Below are positions 9,264 to 18,804 of a stretch of 64,000 bases of DNA, piece after piece. The stretch's first letter is position 1, and each line of letters begins with the position of its first letter. The DNA is from CAXBDP01 sp964598395 (GTDB lineage: Bacteria > Bacteroidota > Bacteroidia > Cytophagales > Cyclobacteriaceae), in assembly GCA_964598395.1 (NCBI GenBank), contig CAZRBW010000001.1, forward strand, positions 77,155-141,154. Direction: 5' to 3'. A program made the position numbers and the translations under genes. Under the pieces are notes generated by a model. It saw only the letters and a program-made list of their open reading frames with translations, ran no database searches and was not told where the DNA came from.

Positions 9264-9337
9264 GGCGAGGTAGCTCAGTTGGTTAGAGCGCAGGATTCAT
9301 AACCCTGAGGTCGGGAGTTCAAATCTCCCTCTCGCTA
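9264..9337 (+). tRNA. tRNA-Met (CAT), elongator type
   Basis: A 74-base cloverleaf can be folded. The acceptor GGCGAGG pairs with TCTCGCT (two G-U pairs), the D stem is GCTC/GAGC, the anticodon loop is TTCATAA with CAT at positions 34-36, and the T arm is GGGAG-TTCAAAT-CTCCC. The discriminator base is A and CCA is not encoded. The first base pair is G-U and the anticodon stem lacks the three G-C pairs of the initiator, so this is the elongator form. A lysidine-modified Ile tRNA is less likely from the acceptor sequence. Confidence 0.93.
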
Positions 9338-9345
9338 CATCTAAA

Positions 9346-9373
9346 AGCTCTACAATCTGTAGGGCTTTTTTTT
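9346..9373 (+). terminator. Terminator of the tRNA-Met gene
   Basis: A 9-bp stem AGCTCTACA / TGTAGGGCT (one G-T pair) with a 3-base loop is followed directly by a run of T to position 9373. It begins 9 bases after the tRNA, so the tRNA is transcribed alone. Confidence 0.9.
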
Positions 9374-9433
9374 ATGTCCCTATTCCATCAATCAGATGGC
9401 TTCTTATTGTCTTCTACAGTTACGAAAAAGAAA

Positions 9434-9463
9434 AAGCCTTGAATTAATTAAAACTCAAGGCTT
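9434..9463 (-). terminator. Terminator of the infC-rpmI-rplT operon
   Basis: Arms AAGCCTTGA (9434-9442) and TCAAGGCTT (9455-9463) pair perfectly. On the minus strand they are followed by TTTCTTTTTCG. The hairpin lies 24 bases past the rplT stop. Confidence 0.85.
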
Positions 9464-9486
9464 ATCCCTCTAAATTAAAGTTATAT

Positions 9487-9831
9487 CTACTTCAATTTAT
9501 CCACAATCGCTTTGAAAGCGTCTGGGTGATTCATTGCTAAATCAGCCAATACTTTACGATTCAAATCAATGTTAGCTTTTTTCAAGCTACCGATAAATTG
9601 AGAATATGACATTCCGTGTTGTCTGGCTCCAGCGTTGATACGCTGAATCCAAAGCGCTCTAAAGTCACGCTTTTTGGCTTTTCTATCGCGATATGCGTAA
9701 GCTAAACCTTTTTGAACTTTGTTTTTGGCAACGGTTAGTACGTTTTTGCCACGGCCGAAAAATCCTTTTGCGGCCTTTAATACTCGTTTTCTACGAGCTC
9801 GCGATGCGACGTGGTTTACTGATCTTGGCAT
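9487..9831 (-). CDS. rplT: 50S ribosomal protein L20
   Basis: 23S rRNA-binding assembly protein. The 114 aa sequence opens MPRSVNHVASRARRKRVLK and contains FWIQRINA-like (ALWIQRINAGAR) and MSYSQFIGSLKKANIDLNRK segments typical of L20. Last gene of infC-rpmI-rplT, followed by a clear terminator. In some bacteria L20 represses this operon, but I see no defined operator here. Confidence 0.98.
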   Translation of the reverse strand: MPRSVNHVASRARRKRVLKAAKGFFGRGKNVLTVAKNKVQKGLAYAYRDRKAKKRDFRALWIQRINAGARQHGMSYSQFIGSLKKANIDLNRKVLADLAMNHPDAFKAIVDKLK

Positions 9832-9918
9832 TTTTTTGTCTTTTTGAACACTGGTGGCATTAATTGCACTTATTGAACCAGGGATCTGGTGAAACGATTG
9901 AACCTAAATAATTGATTT

Positions 9919-10107
9919 TTAAAGCATTTCTCTGATACGAGCGTCGTCAGTTGAATGCACATTCGTCATCTTTGTAAGATTACGCTTTCTCTTAGTCGAC
10001 TTCTTTGTTAAGATGTGACTCTTGTAAGCATGCTTCCTTCTGATTTTACCAGTACCTGATAGCTTAAACCTTTTTTTAGCTCCAGACTTGGTTTTCATCT
10101 TTGGCAT
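9919..10107 (-). CDS. rpmI: 50S ribosomal protein L35
   Basis: Small, very basic ribosomal protein of 62 aa, opening MPKMKTKSGAKKRFKLSGTGK, a nearly invariant L35 sequence. Located between infC (34 bases upstream) and rplT, the standard operon order. Confidence 0.97.
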   Translation of the reverse strand: MPKMKTKSGAKKRFKLSGTGKIRRKHAYKSHILTKKSTKRKRNLTKMTNVHSTDDARIREML

Positions 10108-10141
10108 TTGTCGTTGGTTTATAAATGAATAAAAATTAATT

Positions 10142-10696
10142 CTACTTTTTAGTTGTTGGCTTAGGCGCTAAGAACAAAAACATTCTTTTACCTTCCATTT
10201 TTGGCAACTGTTCCACTTTCGCGTAATCTTCAAGCGCTTGAGCAAACCTTAATAATAAGTGCTCACCTCTATCCTTGAAAACGATTGATCTACCTACAAA
10301 GTGAACATATGCTTTCACCTTTGCCCCACTTTTAAGGAAATTGATGGCGTACTTCACTTTGAAATCAAAATCGTGATCATCCGTATTCGGACCAAAACGC
10401 ACTTCTTTCAGTACAGTCTTGGCCGCATTGGCTTTGATCTCTTTTTGCTTTTTCTTTTGTTCGTACTTGAATTTCGAATAATCGGTGACCTTACAAACTG
10501 GCGGAACTGCCTTGCCTGAGATTTCTACCAGATCAAGATTTTGTTCTTGAGCCATTTTTAATGCCTCGCGGATTGGATATACTCCAACCTCTACATTTTC
10601 ACCAACTAAACGGACTTCTCTCGCCGTTATTTTTTCGTTGACTCTGTAAGGTTCTTCAGCCCTTACTCTCGGAGTGTACTTTTTTCTTCCTTTAAT
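10142..10696 (-). CDS. infC: Translation initiation factor IF-3, non-AUG start
   Basis: IF-3 helps select the initiator tRNA and start codon on the 30S subunit. The frame is homologous far upstream of the first ATG (position 10555). Upstream codons read KGRKKYTPRVRAEEPYR and continue VNEKITAREVRLVGENVEVG, the conserved N-terminal domain. In that frame an in-frame TGA (10705-10703) is followed only by ATC (10702), ACT and ATT (10696). There is no ATG, GTG or TTG before the conserved region. I take ATT at 10696 (184 aa); ATC at 10702 is the alternative. Rare starts on infC are known and allow IF-3 to repress its own translation. It lies downstream of thrS. Confidence 0.9.
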   Translation of the reverse strand: MKGRKKYTPRVRAEEPYRVNEKITAREVRLVGENVEVGVYPIREALKMAQEQNLDLVEISGKAVPPVCKVTDYSKFKYEQKKKQKEIKANAAKTVLKEVRFGPNTDDHDFDFKVKYAINFLKSGAKVKAYVHFVGRSIVFKDRGEHLLLRFAQALEDYAKVEQLPKMEGKRMFLFLAPKPTTKK

Positions 10697-10777
10697 AGTG
10701 ATTCAAATTTTGATTAAGGCTGCAAATATCCGAAATATTTTTCCTAAAAAAAACATTTCGAAGATGTTAGCCACAAA

Positions 10778-12727
10778 TTATAAATATTCAGCTGCAATTT
10801 TTGTCTCATTTGAGAAGATTTCTAGGAATTCAGCTACCTCCATACTTCCCAAATCTCCCTCGCCATGACGTCTTACGGAGATTTTGCCTTCATTCATCTC
10901 CTTCTCTCCTACTATTACCATAAATGGTATTTTCGAAACTTCTGCATCTCTGATTTTTCTTCCAATCTTCTCATCTCTATTATCAAGATAGCCTCTTACA
11001 TCTCCCATTTGCAATTCCTTTTCAATTTGTTCTGCATATGGAAGGAATTTCTCAGAAATAGGAAGAATGGCCACCTGCTCAGGCGAAAGCCAAAGCGGGA
11101 GGTTTCCAGCGCAATGCTCAAGCAATACCGCCACAAATCTCTCGAGCGAACCAAATGGCGCTCTGTGAATCATTACAGGCCGATGTTTCTGATTATCGGC
11201 TCCAATATATTCTAATTGAAAACGCTCAGGTAATTGATAATCGACCTGGATAGTCCCCAATTGCCAGCTTCTTCCTAAAGCATCACGAACCATAAAGTCT
11301 AATTTAGGCCCATAAAATGCCGCCTCTCCAAGTTCTGTTTTGGTTTCTAAGCCTTTTTCAGCTGCTGCTTCTATTATGGCAGTTTCAGCTTTTTCCCAAG
11401 CTTCATCTCCACCAATATATTTTGTTTTATTTTCAGGGTCTCTCAGCGAGATCTGAGCTGTATAATTTTCAAAACCTAAGGCTTTGAACACATACAATAC
11501 AAGATCAATTACTTTGATAAACTCCGTTTTCACCTGATCTGGACGACAGAAAATATGCGCATCATCTTGCGTAAATCCTCTTACTCTGGTCAAACCATGC
11601 AACTCACCGCTTTGCTCGTAGCGATACACTGTGCCAAACTCAGCTAAGCGAACTGGCAATTCTTTGTAAGACCTCGGCTTGTATTTATAAATTTCACAGT
11701 GATGAGGGCAGTTCATTGGCTTCAGCATAAATTCCTCTCCTTCATTTGGAGTTTTTATAGACTGAAAAGAATCAGCACCATATTTCTCATAATGTCCACT
11801 GGTGATGTATAATTCCTTACTTCCAATATGTGGAGTAACTACCGGCTGGTATCCAGCTTTCATTTGTGCTTTGCGCATAAAGTTCTCCAAGCGCTCTCTC
11901 AAGAGTGCTCCTTTTGGCAACCAAAGTGGTAAACCCTGCCCTACCTTTTCGGAGAAAGTGAATAGCTCAAGTTCTTTTCCAAGCTTACGATGATCGCGTT
12001 TTTTCGCTTCTTCTATATGTTTTATATAATCCGCAAGTTCTTGTTGCTTAGGAAAAGTAACACCATATATACGAGTGAGCATTTTGTTTTTCTCATCCCC
12101 TCTCCAATATGCTCCTGCAATATTGGTAAGCTTCACAGCTTTGATAAGGCCTGTATTTGGAATATGGCCACCTCTACACAAATCAGTAAAATTACCTTGA
12201 GTACAAAAAGTAATTTTTCCGTCTTCTAAACCATCTATCAATTCTAATTTATATGGATCACCTTTTTCTTGGTAATAGGCTAATGCATCCTTTTTAGAGA
12301 TTTTTCTCAAGACAAATTCATTCTTCTGTCTTGCCAGCTCAATCATTTTCTCTTCGATTTTAGGCAGATCTTCCGCTGAAATCACTTTATCACCAAAATC
12401 GATATCATAATAAAAACCTGTTTCGATTGCTGGGCCAATACCAAGCTTAATGCCTGGATATAATGCTTCCAAAGCTTCTGCTAGCAAGTGGGCAGATGAG
12501 TGCCAAAATGCAGATTTCCCTTCTTGATCGTTCCAAGTAAGTATTCTCACTTCTGCATCCTCTTCGATTGGGCGCGTGAGTTCAAAGGTATTTCCATTCA
12601 CCAATACGGCTAATGAATTTCTATATAAACCTTCGCTGATCCCTTTGGCAATATCGCCTCCAGTTACACCGCTATCGAATACTTTTACACTACCATCGGG
12701 CAGTTTTATATTTACTTGCTCACTCAT
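10778..12727 (-). CDS. thrS: Threonyl-tRNA synthetase
   Basis: Class II synthetase of 649 aa, normal bacterial length. Domains in order: TGS (about 1-62), the editing domain with HSSAHLLAEAL (HxxxH), the catalytic core with MNCPHHCEIYK (zinc cysteine) and the motif 2 region FGTVYRYEQSGELHGLTRVRGF, and the C-terminal anticodon-binding domain (about 545-640). It heads thrS-infC-rpmI-rplT, a conserved bacterial cluster. The thrS-infC gap is 81 bases counted from the ATT start of infC. Confidence 0.98.
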   Translation of the reverse strand: MSEQVNIKLPDGSVKVFDSGVTGGDIAKGISEGLYRNSLAVLVNGNTFELTRPIEEDAEVRILTWNDQEGKSAFWHSSAHLLAEALEALYPGIKLGIGPAIETGFYYDIDFGDKVISAEDLPKIEEKMIELARQKNEFVLRKISKKDALAYYQEKGDPYKLELIDGLEDGKITFCTQGNFTDLCRGGHIPNTGLIKAVKLTNIAGAYWRGDEKNKMLTRIYGVTFPKQQELADYIKHIEEAKKRDHRKLGKELELFTFSEKVGQGLPLWLPKGALLRERLENFMRKAQMKAGYQPVVTPHIGSKELYITSGHYEKYGADSFQSIKTPNEGEEFMLKPMNCPHHCEIYKYKPRSYKELPVRLAEFGTVYRYEQSGELHGLTRVRGFTQDDAHIFCRPDQVKTEFIKVIDLVLYVFKALGFENYTAQISLRDPENKTKYIGGDEAWEKAETAIIEAAAEKGLETKTELGEAAFYGPKLDFMVRDALGRSWQLGTIQVDYQLPERFQLEYIGADNQKHRPVMIHRAPFGSLERFVAVLLEHCAGNLPLWLSPEQVAILPISEKFLPYAEQIEKELQMGDVRGYLDNRDEKIGRKIRDAEVSKIPFMVIVGEKEMNEGKISVRRHGEGDLGSMEVAEFLEIFSNETKIAAEYL

Positions 12728-12838
12728 GTTTCGTCAGAAATCTTAATTAAAATGCAAATATGCAATAATAGGCCGAAAATGGAGAATTATAATGCTCCTA
12801 ATCTGAGATTTTAATTCATTAGAATTTAGGAAGTGAAC

Positions 12839-13468
12839 CTATTCAATTTCCAAAACTGGATAGCCTAATTTGAATCTAATTACATTGTAAAATGCTTTAA
12901 CCCTGGCCAAAACCTCCCGCGCATGCACCTTCATGCTTCTACTGAAAGGTGGAGATTTTGCTTCGAATAGTTTCACATTTAAGCCCAATTGACGAGCGAC
13001 AAAAGAAGTGCGGTAGGCATGAAATCGCTGAGTAATTACTATAAATTGAGATTGATTTGTTTGAATATAAGCCCGCTCTAATGATAAAATGGTGCTAAGG
13101 CCTTCTGGATCTAGAATCAGGACAGAATCAGGAATTGCTAGATCATTCAAAGCCTTTTTCATATCTCCAGGCTCGTCATAATACTTTTCACGATTATCTC
13201 CTGATAGTATAAGTTTTTTTACTTTACCAGCTTTGTAAAGGCGGGAGGCTGCATTTATTCGCTCAAAAAAGAATGGATTAGGATCACCGCCTACAATTTT
13301 GCTGCTGGTACCTAAAATGATTCCATATTCGACCGCTTCAAGCTGACTGATTTCCGACTCAATCTCATTGTATTCACTGGCAACTACATATATATTAATA
13401 ATGACCACCGCTATCACGACGATCATTATTGACCAAAATACGAGTCTTACGAGTTGATTAAATTTCAA
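12839..13468 (-). CDS. SanA/YdcF-type DUF218 membrane protein
   Basis: One N-terminal transmembrane helix (about residues 8-30) anchors a DUF218 domain. The domain shows YGIILGTS, RINAASRLYKAGKVKKLILSG and ITQRFHAYRTSFVARQLG, as in SanA of E. coli, which affects envelope permeability to vancomycin. Its start overlaps the trmH-like gene by 11 bases, so the two are probably translated from one mRNA. The catalytic role of the family is not established. Confidence 0.85.
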   Translation of the reverse strand: MKFNQLVRLVFWSIMIVVIAVVIINIYVVASEYNEIESEISQLEAVEYGIILGTSSKIVGGDPNPFFFERINAASRLYKAGKVKKLILSGDNREKYYDEPGDMKKALNDLAIPDSVLILDPEGLSTILSLERAYIQTNQSQFIVITQRFHAYRTSFVARQLGLNVKLFEAKSPPFSRSMKVHAREVLARVKAFYNVIRFKLGYPVLEIE

Positions 13469-14183
13469 GTTGGTTGAGTTGCTTTAGCATATATGCGAAG
13501 TGAATTTCAGGCTTATTTATGACTTTCCAATACCAATCTAATTTTATGGCCAATTCTTCTTTCTCTTTCAAACGCCAATCTATTTCAGATTCGTGCAATC
13601 GGCTCACTAAATTATGTAAACAAATAGCTACACTTACTGAAATATTGAGGCTTTCGGTAAATCCATACATCGGCACTTTGACTAATGCATCCGCTTGCTC
13701 TTTTGCCATTTGGCTAATGCCATCCTTCTCCGTTCCAAACATCAAAGCAATCGGTTTGCTAATATCTACATCGCTGATTAGGGTTGATCCTTCTTCTGGT
13801 GATGTCATCAAAAGTTGATATCCTTTTTGCTTTAGTTGATTGAGGCAGGCTTGTGTATTTTGAGCTTCATTATCATTGTATCGATTTACATTTATCCACT
13901 TGTACGAGCCCTTTGCTATTCCTCTTCGCACATCGAACAATCCACCACGCTCAATTACATGTACATCCTGAATACCAAAACACTCGCAGCTACGGACAAC
14001 GGCATTTGCATTATGGTATTTTTTTATATCCTCTACTACTACGGTAATATGCTTAGTTCTATTTTTAAGGACCTTATCAATTGATTCGCGCCTATTATCA
14101 GTTACAAATCCACCAAAGTGATTAATAATCTGTCTTTGCTTTTCAATTTCTAATTCTCCAAAAAGCTGCGCAAGTTCTTCCAT
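13458..14183 (-). CDS. TrmH/SpoU-family RNA 2'-O-methyltransferase
   Basis: SPOUT-class enzyme that methylates a ribose 2'-OH in tRNA or rRNA using SAM. Three motifs are visible: motif 1 VVEDIKKYHNANAVVRSCE with the catalytic N and R, motif 2 LMFGTEKDGIS, and motif 3 VPMYGFTESLNISVSVAI forming the trefoil knot. Most similar in layout to TrmH (tRNA Gm18), with N- and C-terminal helical extensions. Substrate assignment is inference. It begins 2 bases after the parC stop and overlaps the sanA-like gene. Confidence 0.88.
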   Translation of the reverse strand: MEELAQLFGELEIEKQRQIINHFGGFVTDNRRESIDKVLKNRTKHITVVVEDIKKYHNANAVVRSCECFGIQDVHVIERGGLFDVRRGIAKGSYKWINVNRYNDNEAQNTQACLNQLKQKGYQLLMTSPEEGSTLISDVDISKPIALMFGTEKDGISQMAKEQADALVKVPMYGFTESLNISVSVAICLHNLVSRLHESEIDWRLKEKEELAIKLDWYWKVINKPEIHFAYMLKQLNQLEI

Positions 14184-14185
14184 TT

Positions 14186-16810
14186 TTAAAACAATCCAAG
14201 TTGGTCATCCTTTTCTGGCGAAAGAGTTATCTGAGAACCAATCTCAAACTTCTGTGGTGTTTTTTCCTCTGCTTTACCAGCATCTTCTTGGTCATTTTCC
14301 TTTTTGGAGGAAAGTAATTTAATCTTTTTGATTTTATCGTATTGCAGTCTATTTCCAATTGCCTTCCAGCCTTTCACATCGATGAGCAAATCCAAATCAA
14401 TTATTTTGACTTCGTTTTTACCATTTTCAATGTAATTAATTTCAATTTGTGCGTCAGGTTCGATGGTAGCTAATGACAAATAAGAAGCTCGATGATCGCT
14501 TATGAAATTAAATTTCTTATCAGTCGTGCTAGTTTCTATTTGGAATCGCTTAACATAATAAGCTTTGGAAGCTCCATCAAAATAAACAGCTCCAATGGTT
14601 GATTTTGGATTAAATTTATGAATGAAAATAACCTCCTCGGCTTCATAGCGGTTGGTCAATTCAAAATTGGTCAATTCGTAATTTCCTTTTTTGTCCACCA
14701 CCAAGATTAGATCGTCACCTTGGTAATTACCAATATGCTTTCCTCGATTGTCTTTATTTAATCGTCCAGTTACATCATCGTACCAAATATCCAAGCCACC
14801 TAGTGTAGATGCTCCTTCATGCTTTAATGCGATTTTACGTACTGGATATCTCGTAAGGATATTTCCTCCTGCTCCTCTTCCTTTTATTTCGAGGCTTGCA
14901 AAATCAAATTCAAATACTTTAACTCTAGCTTTGGCTCCAGCAGTAAGATTTACCGTAATCACTTCTGCTTCGCCATTTGCATTAGCAGTGAAATAAGTGG
15001 TTTTAGAGTTCTTGGTTCCTTTGGTCAAATCATATTCCTTGTCGCGAGTAATGCCTAGCACTTGAAATCTCTTCACCATAGTGCGTCCGCTTTCGCCGTC
15101 CAAGTAGGTCATATTGTAGACCATCCGATCGTCTGTCTTATTAAACACACCAGCCCAAATTATATCCTTGCCAACGAATACTTTCTCTTGAATGCGGGAA
15201 ACTTGAAATTTACCATCTCTACGGAATACGATGATATCATCCATATCCGAACAGTCGCAGATGAATTCATCCTTTTTCAATCCATAGCCAATAAATCCCT
15301 CAGCCCTATTGATATATAACTTGGCATTGTTGGCAGCAACAATATTTGCAGCAATCGTATCAAATTCACGGATTTCTGTTTTGCGCTCTTTGCCTTTTCC
15401 ATATTTGGTCAATATGTTTTGATAGTAGGCAATAGAATAATCAATGAGGTTATTTAGGTGGTGCTCGACCTCTTTTAGCTCCTCTTCCAATTTGCGCATC
15501 AATTCGTCAGCTTTGAAAGCATCGAATTTAGAAATACGCTTAATCTTGATTTCTGTTAGTCTTACAATGTCTTCAGTAACGATTTCTCTGTAGAACTCAG
15601 CTTTGTATGGTTCTAGACCAGCATCTATGGTTTTAATTACCGCATCCCAGGTTTCGCATTCTTCTATGTCGCGGTAAATTCTATTTTCGATGAAGATTTT
15701 TTCGAGAGATGAGAAAAGTAGCTTCTCAAGCAATTCGGCTTTGCGGATTTCTAGCTCGCGCTTCAGCAAATCTACTGTTTGATAAGTGTTGATTCTCAGA
15801 ATCTCATTCACACTCATAAACATTGGCTTGTCATCCACAATTACACAAGCATTTGGTGAAATGCTTACTTCACAGTCGGTAAAAGCATACAACGCATCTA
15901 TTGTGATATCAGGAGAAACTCCTGGAGCTAATGACACCAAAATTTCGACATCCTTTGCAGTATTATCGACTACCTTCTTGATTTTAATTTTACCTTTATC
16001 ATTGGCTTTTATAATAGATTCAATCAAACCAGTGGTAGTTGTTCCGAAAGGTATATCTTTAATAATAAGCGTTTTCTTATCAAATTCTTCAATCTTAGCT
16101 CGAACTCTTACCCTCCCGCCTCTGCGGCCTTCATTGTAGTCAGAAAAGTCGGCTAACCCACCGGTTTGGAAATCTGGAAAAATATTAATTTTCTTATTTT
16201 TCAGAATATCAATAGAAGCCTGACAAAGCTCTATAAAGTTATGTGGTAAAAGGCGGGTGGATAAACCAACCGCTATGCCTTCAACACCTAATGCCAGTAA
16301 TAATGGGAACTTTACGGGTAAGGTAACAGGCTCTCTTTTTCTACCATCATAAGACAATTGCCAATTAGTAGTTTGCTGATTAAATACAACCTCCAGAGCA
16401 AATTTGGAAAGTCTAGACTCAATATATCTTGGTGCGGCAGCTCGATCTCCAGTTCTTATATCACCCCAGTTACCTTGCGTGTCCAGTAGCAAATCCTTTT
16501 GACCAATATTCACCATTGCATCGCCAATGGAAGCATCACCGTGTGGGTGATATTGCATCGTTTGGCCAATGATGTTGGCTACCTTATTGAATCTGCCATC
16601 GTCCATTTCCTTCATTGCGTGAAGGATTCTACGCTGTACAGGTTTTAATCCATCTTCAATTGCTGGAACAGCCCGTTCAAGAATTACATAGGAAGCGTAA
16701 TCCAAAAACCAGTTTTCATACATTCCACTTATGGCAATCGGGTTTTTGATACCATCTTCTTCCTTGTGAGCTCCCCCGCTAAGATTATCTGTATTTTCTA
16801 TTTCGCTCAT
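14186..16810 (-). CDS. parC: DNA topoisomerase IV subunit A (GyrA/ParC family)
   Basis: Type IIA topoisomerase breakage-reunion subunit. The winged-helix region holds VPAIEDGLKPVQRRILHAM and the catalytic tyrosine is Y129 in DRAAAPRYIE. A coiled-coil tower (about 410-470) is followed by a beta-pinwheel C-terminal domain and an acidic tail. The C-terminal domain lacks a clear GyrA box (QRRGGKG), which supports ParC rather than GyrA. Its start overlaps parE by 4 bases (ATGA), giving coupled translation. Confidence 0.92.
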   Translation of the reverse strand: MSEIENTDNLSGGAHKEEDGIKNPIAISGMYENWFLDYASYVILERAVPAIEDGLKPVQRRILHAMKEMDDGRFNKVANIIGQTMQYHPHGDASIGDAMVNIGQKDLLLDTQGNWGDIRTGDRAAAPRYIESRLSKFALEVVFNQQTTNWQLSYDGRKREPVTLPVKFPLLLALGVEGIAVGLSTRLLPHNFIELCQASIDILKNKKINIFPDFQTGGLADFSDYNEGRRGGRVRVRAKIEEFDKKTLIIKDIPFGTTTTGLIESIIKANDKGKIKIKKVVDNTAKDVEILVSLAPGVSPDITIDALYAFTDCEVSISPNACVIVDDKPMFMSVNEILRINTYQTVDLLKRELEIRKAELLEKLLFSSLEKIFIENRIYRDIEECETWDAVIKTIDAGLEPYKAEFYREIVTEDIVRLTEIKIKRISKFDAFKADELMRKLEEELKEVEHHLNNLIDYSIAYYQNILTKYGKGKERKTEIREFDTIAANIVAANNAKLYINRAEGFIGYGLKKDEFICDCSDMDDIIVFRRDGKFQVSRIQEKVFVGKDIIWAGVFNKTDDRMVYNMTYLDGESGRTMVKRFQVLGITRDKEYDLTKGTKNSKTTYFTANANGEAEVITVNLTAGAKARVKVFEFDFASLEIKGRGAGGNILTRYPVRKIALKHEGASTLGGLDIWYDDVTGRLNKDNRGKHIGNYQGDDLILVVDKKGNYELTNFELTNRYEAEEVIFIHKFNPKSTIGAVYFDGASKAYYVKRFQIETSTTDKKFNFISDHRASYLSLATIEPDAQIEINYIENGKNEVKIIDLDLLIDVKGWKAIGNRLQYDKIKKIKLLSSKKENDQEDAGKAEEKTPQKFEIGSQITLSPEKDDQLGLF

Positions 16811-18708
16811 GCTACAGCTTCTTCTTCTTTTTCTTTTTCTTCTTCAATTTTTCCTTCAACCAAATCCTTCTCAATACGCAGATTGTCAATGATAAACTCC
16901 TGCCTTGTAGGTGAATTTTTACCCATATAGAAATCCAATAAACTTTGAATTTTGGTTTCCTTCTTGATTATCACAGGCTCCAATCTGATGTCTTCACCAA
17001 TAAAAGTCCCAAATTCCTCAGGAGAGATTTCACCCAATCCTTTGAATCGAGTAATCTCTGGCTTCACTCCTAATTTCTGGATAGCGCGCTGTCGTTCCTC
17101 ATCTGTGTAGCAATAGATCGTTTCCTTTTTGTTACGTACTCTGAAAAGTGGTGTATCAAGAATATATAAATGGCCATTTCGCACCAAGTCTGGAAAGAAT
17201 TGCAAGAAAAAAGTCATCAATAAAAGTCGAATGTGCATTCCATCCACATCCGCATCAGTTGCGACTACTATCTTTCTATATCTCAATCCCTCAAGGCCGT
17301 CTTCAATATTTAGCGCATGTTGAAGTAAATTGAATTCCTCATTTTCATACACTATTTTCTTGGTGAGTCCGTAGCAGTTAAGCGGCTTTCCACGCAAGCT
17401 GAAAACAGCTTGAGTTTGTACATCTCTTGATTTGGTAATTGATCCAGACGCAGAATCACCCTCAGTAATGAATAACATGGTGTTTTCTGACTCATCTTTT
17501 GGGTCACCGTAATGCACTCTACAATCTCTCAATTTCTTGTTGTGCAAGTTTGCCTTCTTGGCTCTTTCGTTGGCAAGTTTTTTGATACCTGCTATTTCCT
17601 TTCGCTCACGTTCAGACTGAAGAATTCGCTTCAACAAAGCATCCGCAACATCCTGATGTTTATGAAGATAATCATCTAACTCCTTTTTGATAAAGTCATT
17701 GATGAAAGTTCTTACTGTAGGCCCATCGGGACCCATATTTTGAGAACCAAGCTTTGTTTTAGTTTGCGATTCGAATACAGGATCTTGCACTCTTACTGAG
17801 ATAGATGCTACAATGGAACCTCGCACATCAGATGCGTCGAAATCTTTTTTGTAATAGTCGCGAACTACCTTTACAACACTCTCTCTGAAGGCCGCAAGGT
17901 GGGTGCCACCTTGCGTGGTAAACTGACCATTTACAAATGAATAATACTCCTCTCCATATTGGTTGCTATGGGTAATTGCAAGCTCAATATCCTCACCTTT
18001 CAGATGGATAATTGGATAGCGTAAATTCTCCTCATCCGTTTTTCTTGAGAGTAAATCTAGGAGACCATTTTCAGAATGATATTTTTTTCCATTGAAAATA
18101 ATGGTGAGACCTGCATTTAAGTAGGCATAATTCCAAAGCTGATTCTCAAGGAATTCCGGTATGTATTTATAATTTTTGAAAATGGTGCCGTCAGGTTCAA
18201 ATGCTATCAGCGTTCCATTTCTTTCTTTACTTTCAGTTTCAGAGAAATCATTGACAAGTTCTCCTTTATTAAACTCAGCAAGCTTTGTTTTTCCTTCTCT
18301 AAATGATTGAACTTTGAAATAAGTACTCAGCGCATTTACCGCCTTGGTTCCCACTCCATTTAGTCCTACCGATTTCTGAAATGCTTTAGAGTCGTATTTA
18401 CCACCTGTATTGATTTTGGATACACAGTCGATCACTTTTCCCAAAGGTATCCCACGGCCAAAATCTCTAACTTCCACTCGATGATCTGTAACTTTGATTT
18501 CAATGGTTTTACCATTTCCCATCACGTGCTCATCTATTGAGTTATCGATGATTTCCTTTACCAATACATAAATTCCATCATCGTAAGCAGAGCCATCGCC
18601 CAGCTTACCTATATACATTCCAGGACGTAATCTTATATGTTCTTTCCAGTCCAAAGACCGAATACTATCTTCATCGTAAGTACTTACAGTTTCTTTATTA
18701 ATTGCCAT
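16807..18708 (-). CDS. parE: DNA topoisomerase IV subunit B (GyrB/ParE family)
   Basis: ATPase subunit. The GHKL domain has EIIDNSIDEHVMGNG and GRGIPLG, and the Toprim domain has FITEGDSASG and ATDADVDGMHIRLLL. At 633 aa it has the length of ParE/short GyrB and lacks the large insert of proteobacterial GyrB. Pairing and 4-base overlap with the A subunit argue for topoisomerase IV, since gyrA and gyrB are usually unlinked in this phylum. No GCGGGAGG octamer falls in this gene. Confidence 0.92.
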   Translation of the reverse strand: MAINKETVSTYDEDSIRSLDWKEHIRLRPGMYIGKLGDGSAYDDGIYVLVKEIIDNSIDEHVMGNGKTIEIKVTDHRVEVRDFGRGIPLGKVIDCVSKINTGGKYDSKAFQKSVGLNGVGTKAVNALSTYFKVQSFREGKTKLAEFNKGELVNDFSETESKERNGTLIAFEPDGTIFKNYKYIPEFLENQLWNYAYLNAGLTIIFNGKKYHSENGLLDLLSRKTDEENLRYPIIHLKGEDIELAITHSNQYGEEYYSFVNGQFTTQGGTHLAAFRESVVKVVRDYYKKDFDASDVRGSIVASISVRVQDPVFESQTKTKLGSQNMGPDGPTVRTFINDFIKKELDDYLHKHQDVADALLKRILQSERERKEIAGIKKLANERAKKANLHNKKLRDCRVHYGDPKDESENTMLFITEGDSASGSITKSRDVQTQAVFSLRGKPLNCYGLTKKIVYENEEFNLLQHALNIEDGLEGLRYRKIVVATDADVDGMHIRLLLMTFFLQFFPDLVRNGHLYILDTPLFRVRNKKETIYCYTDEERQRAIQKLGVKPEITRFKGLGEISPEEFGTFIGEDIRLEPVIIKKETKIQSLLDFYMGKNSPTRQEFIIDNLRIEKDLVEGKIEEEKEKEEEAVA

Positions 18709-18804
18709 ATTTAAAAATCCTCAAAAAGCTAAAATAGTAAGTAAAATTGATTTTGGCCTAAGTACATTCTAGCCAAATGTTAACCTTTTGAACAACCTGA
18801 AAAA

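Noticed and set aside
10142..10555. infC starting at the ATG at 10555 (137 aa)
   Set aside because: It would remove the conserved IF-3 N-terminal domain, which is encoded in frame immediately upstream.
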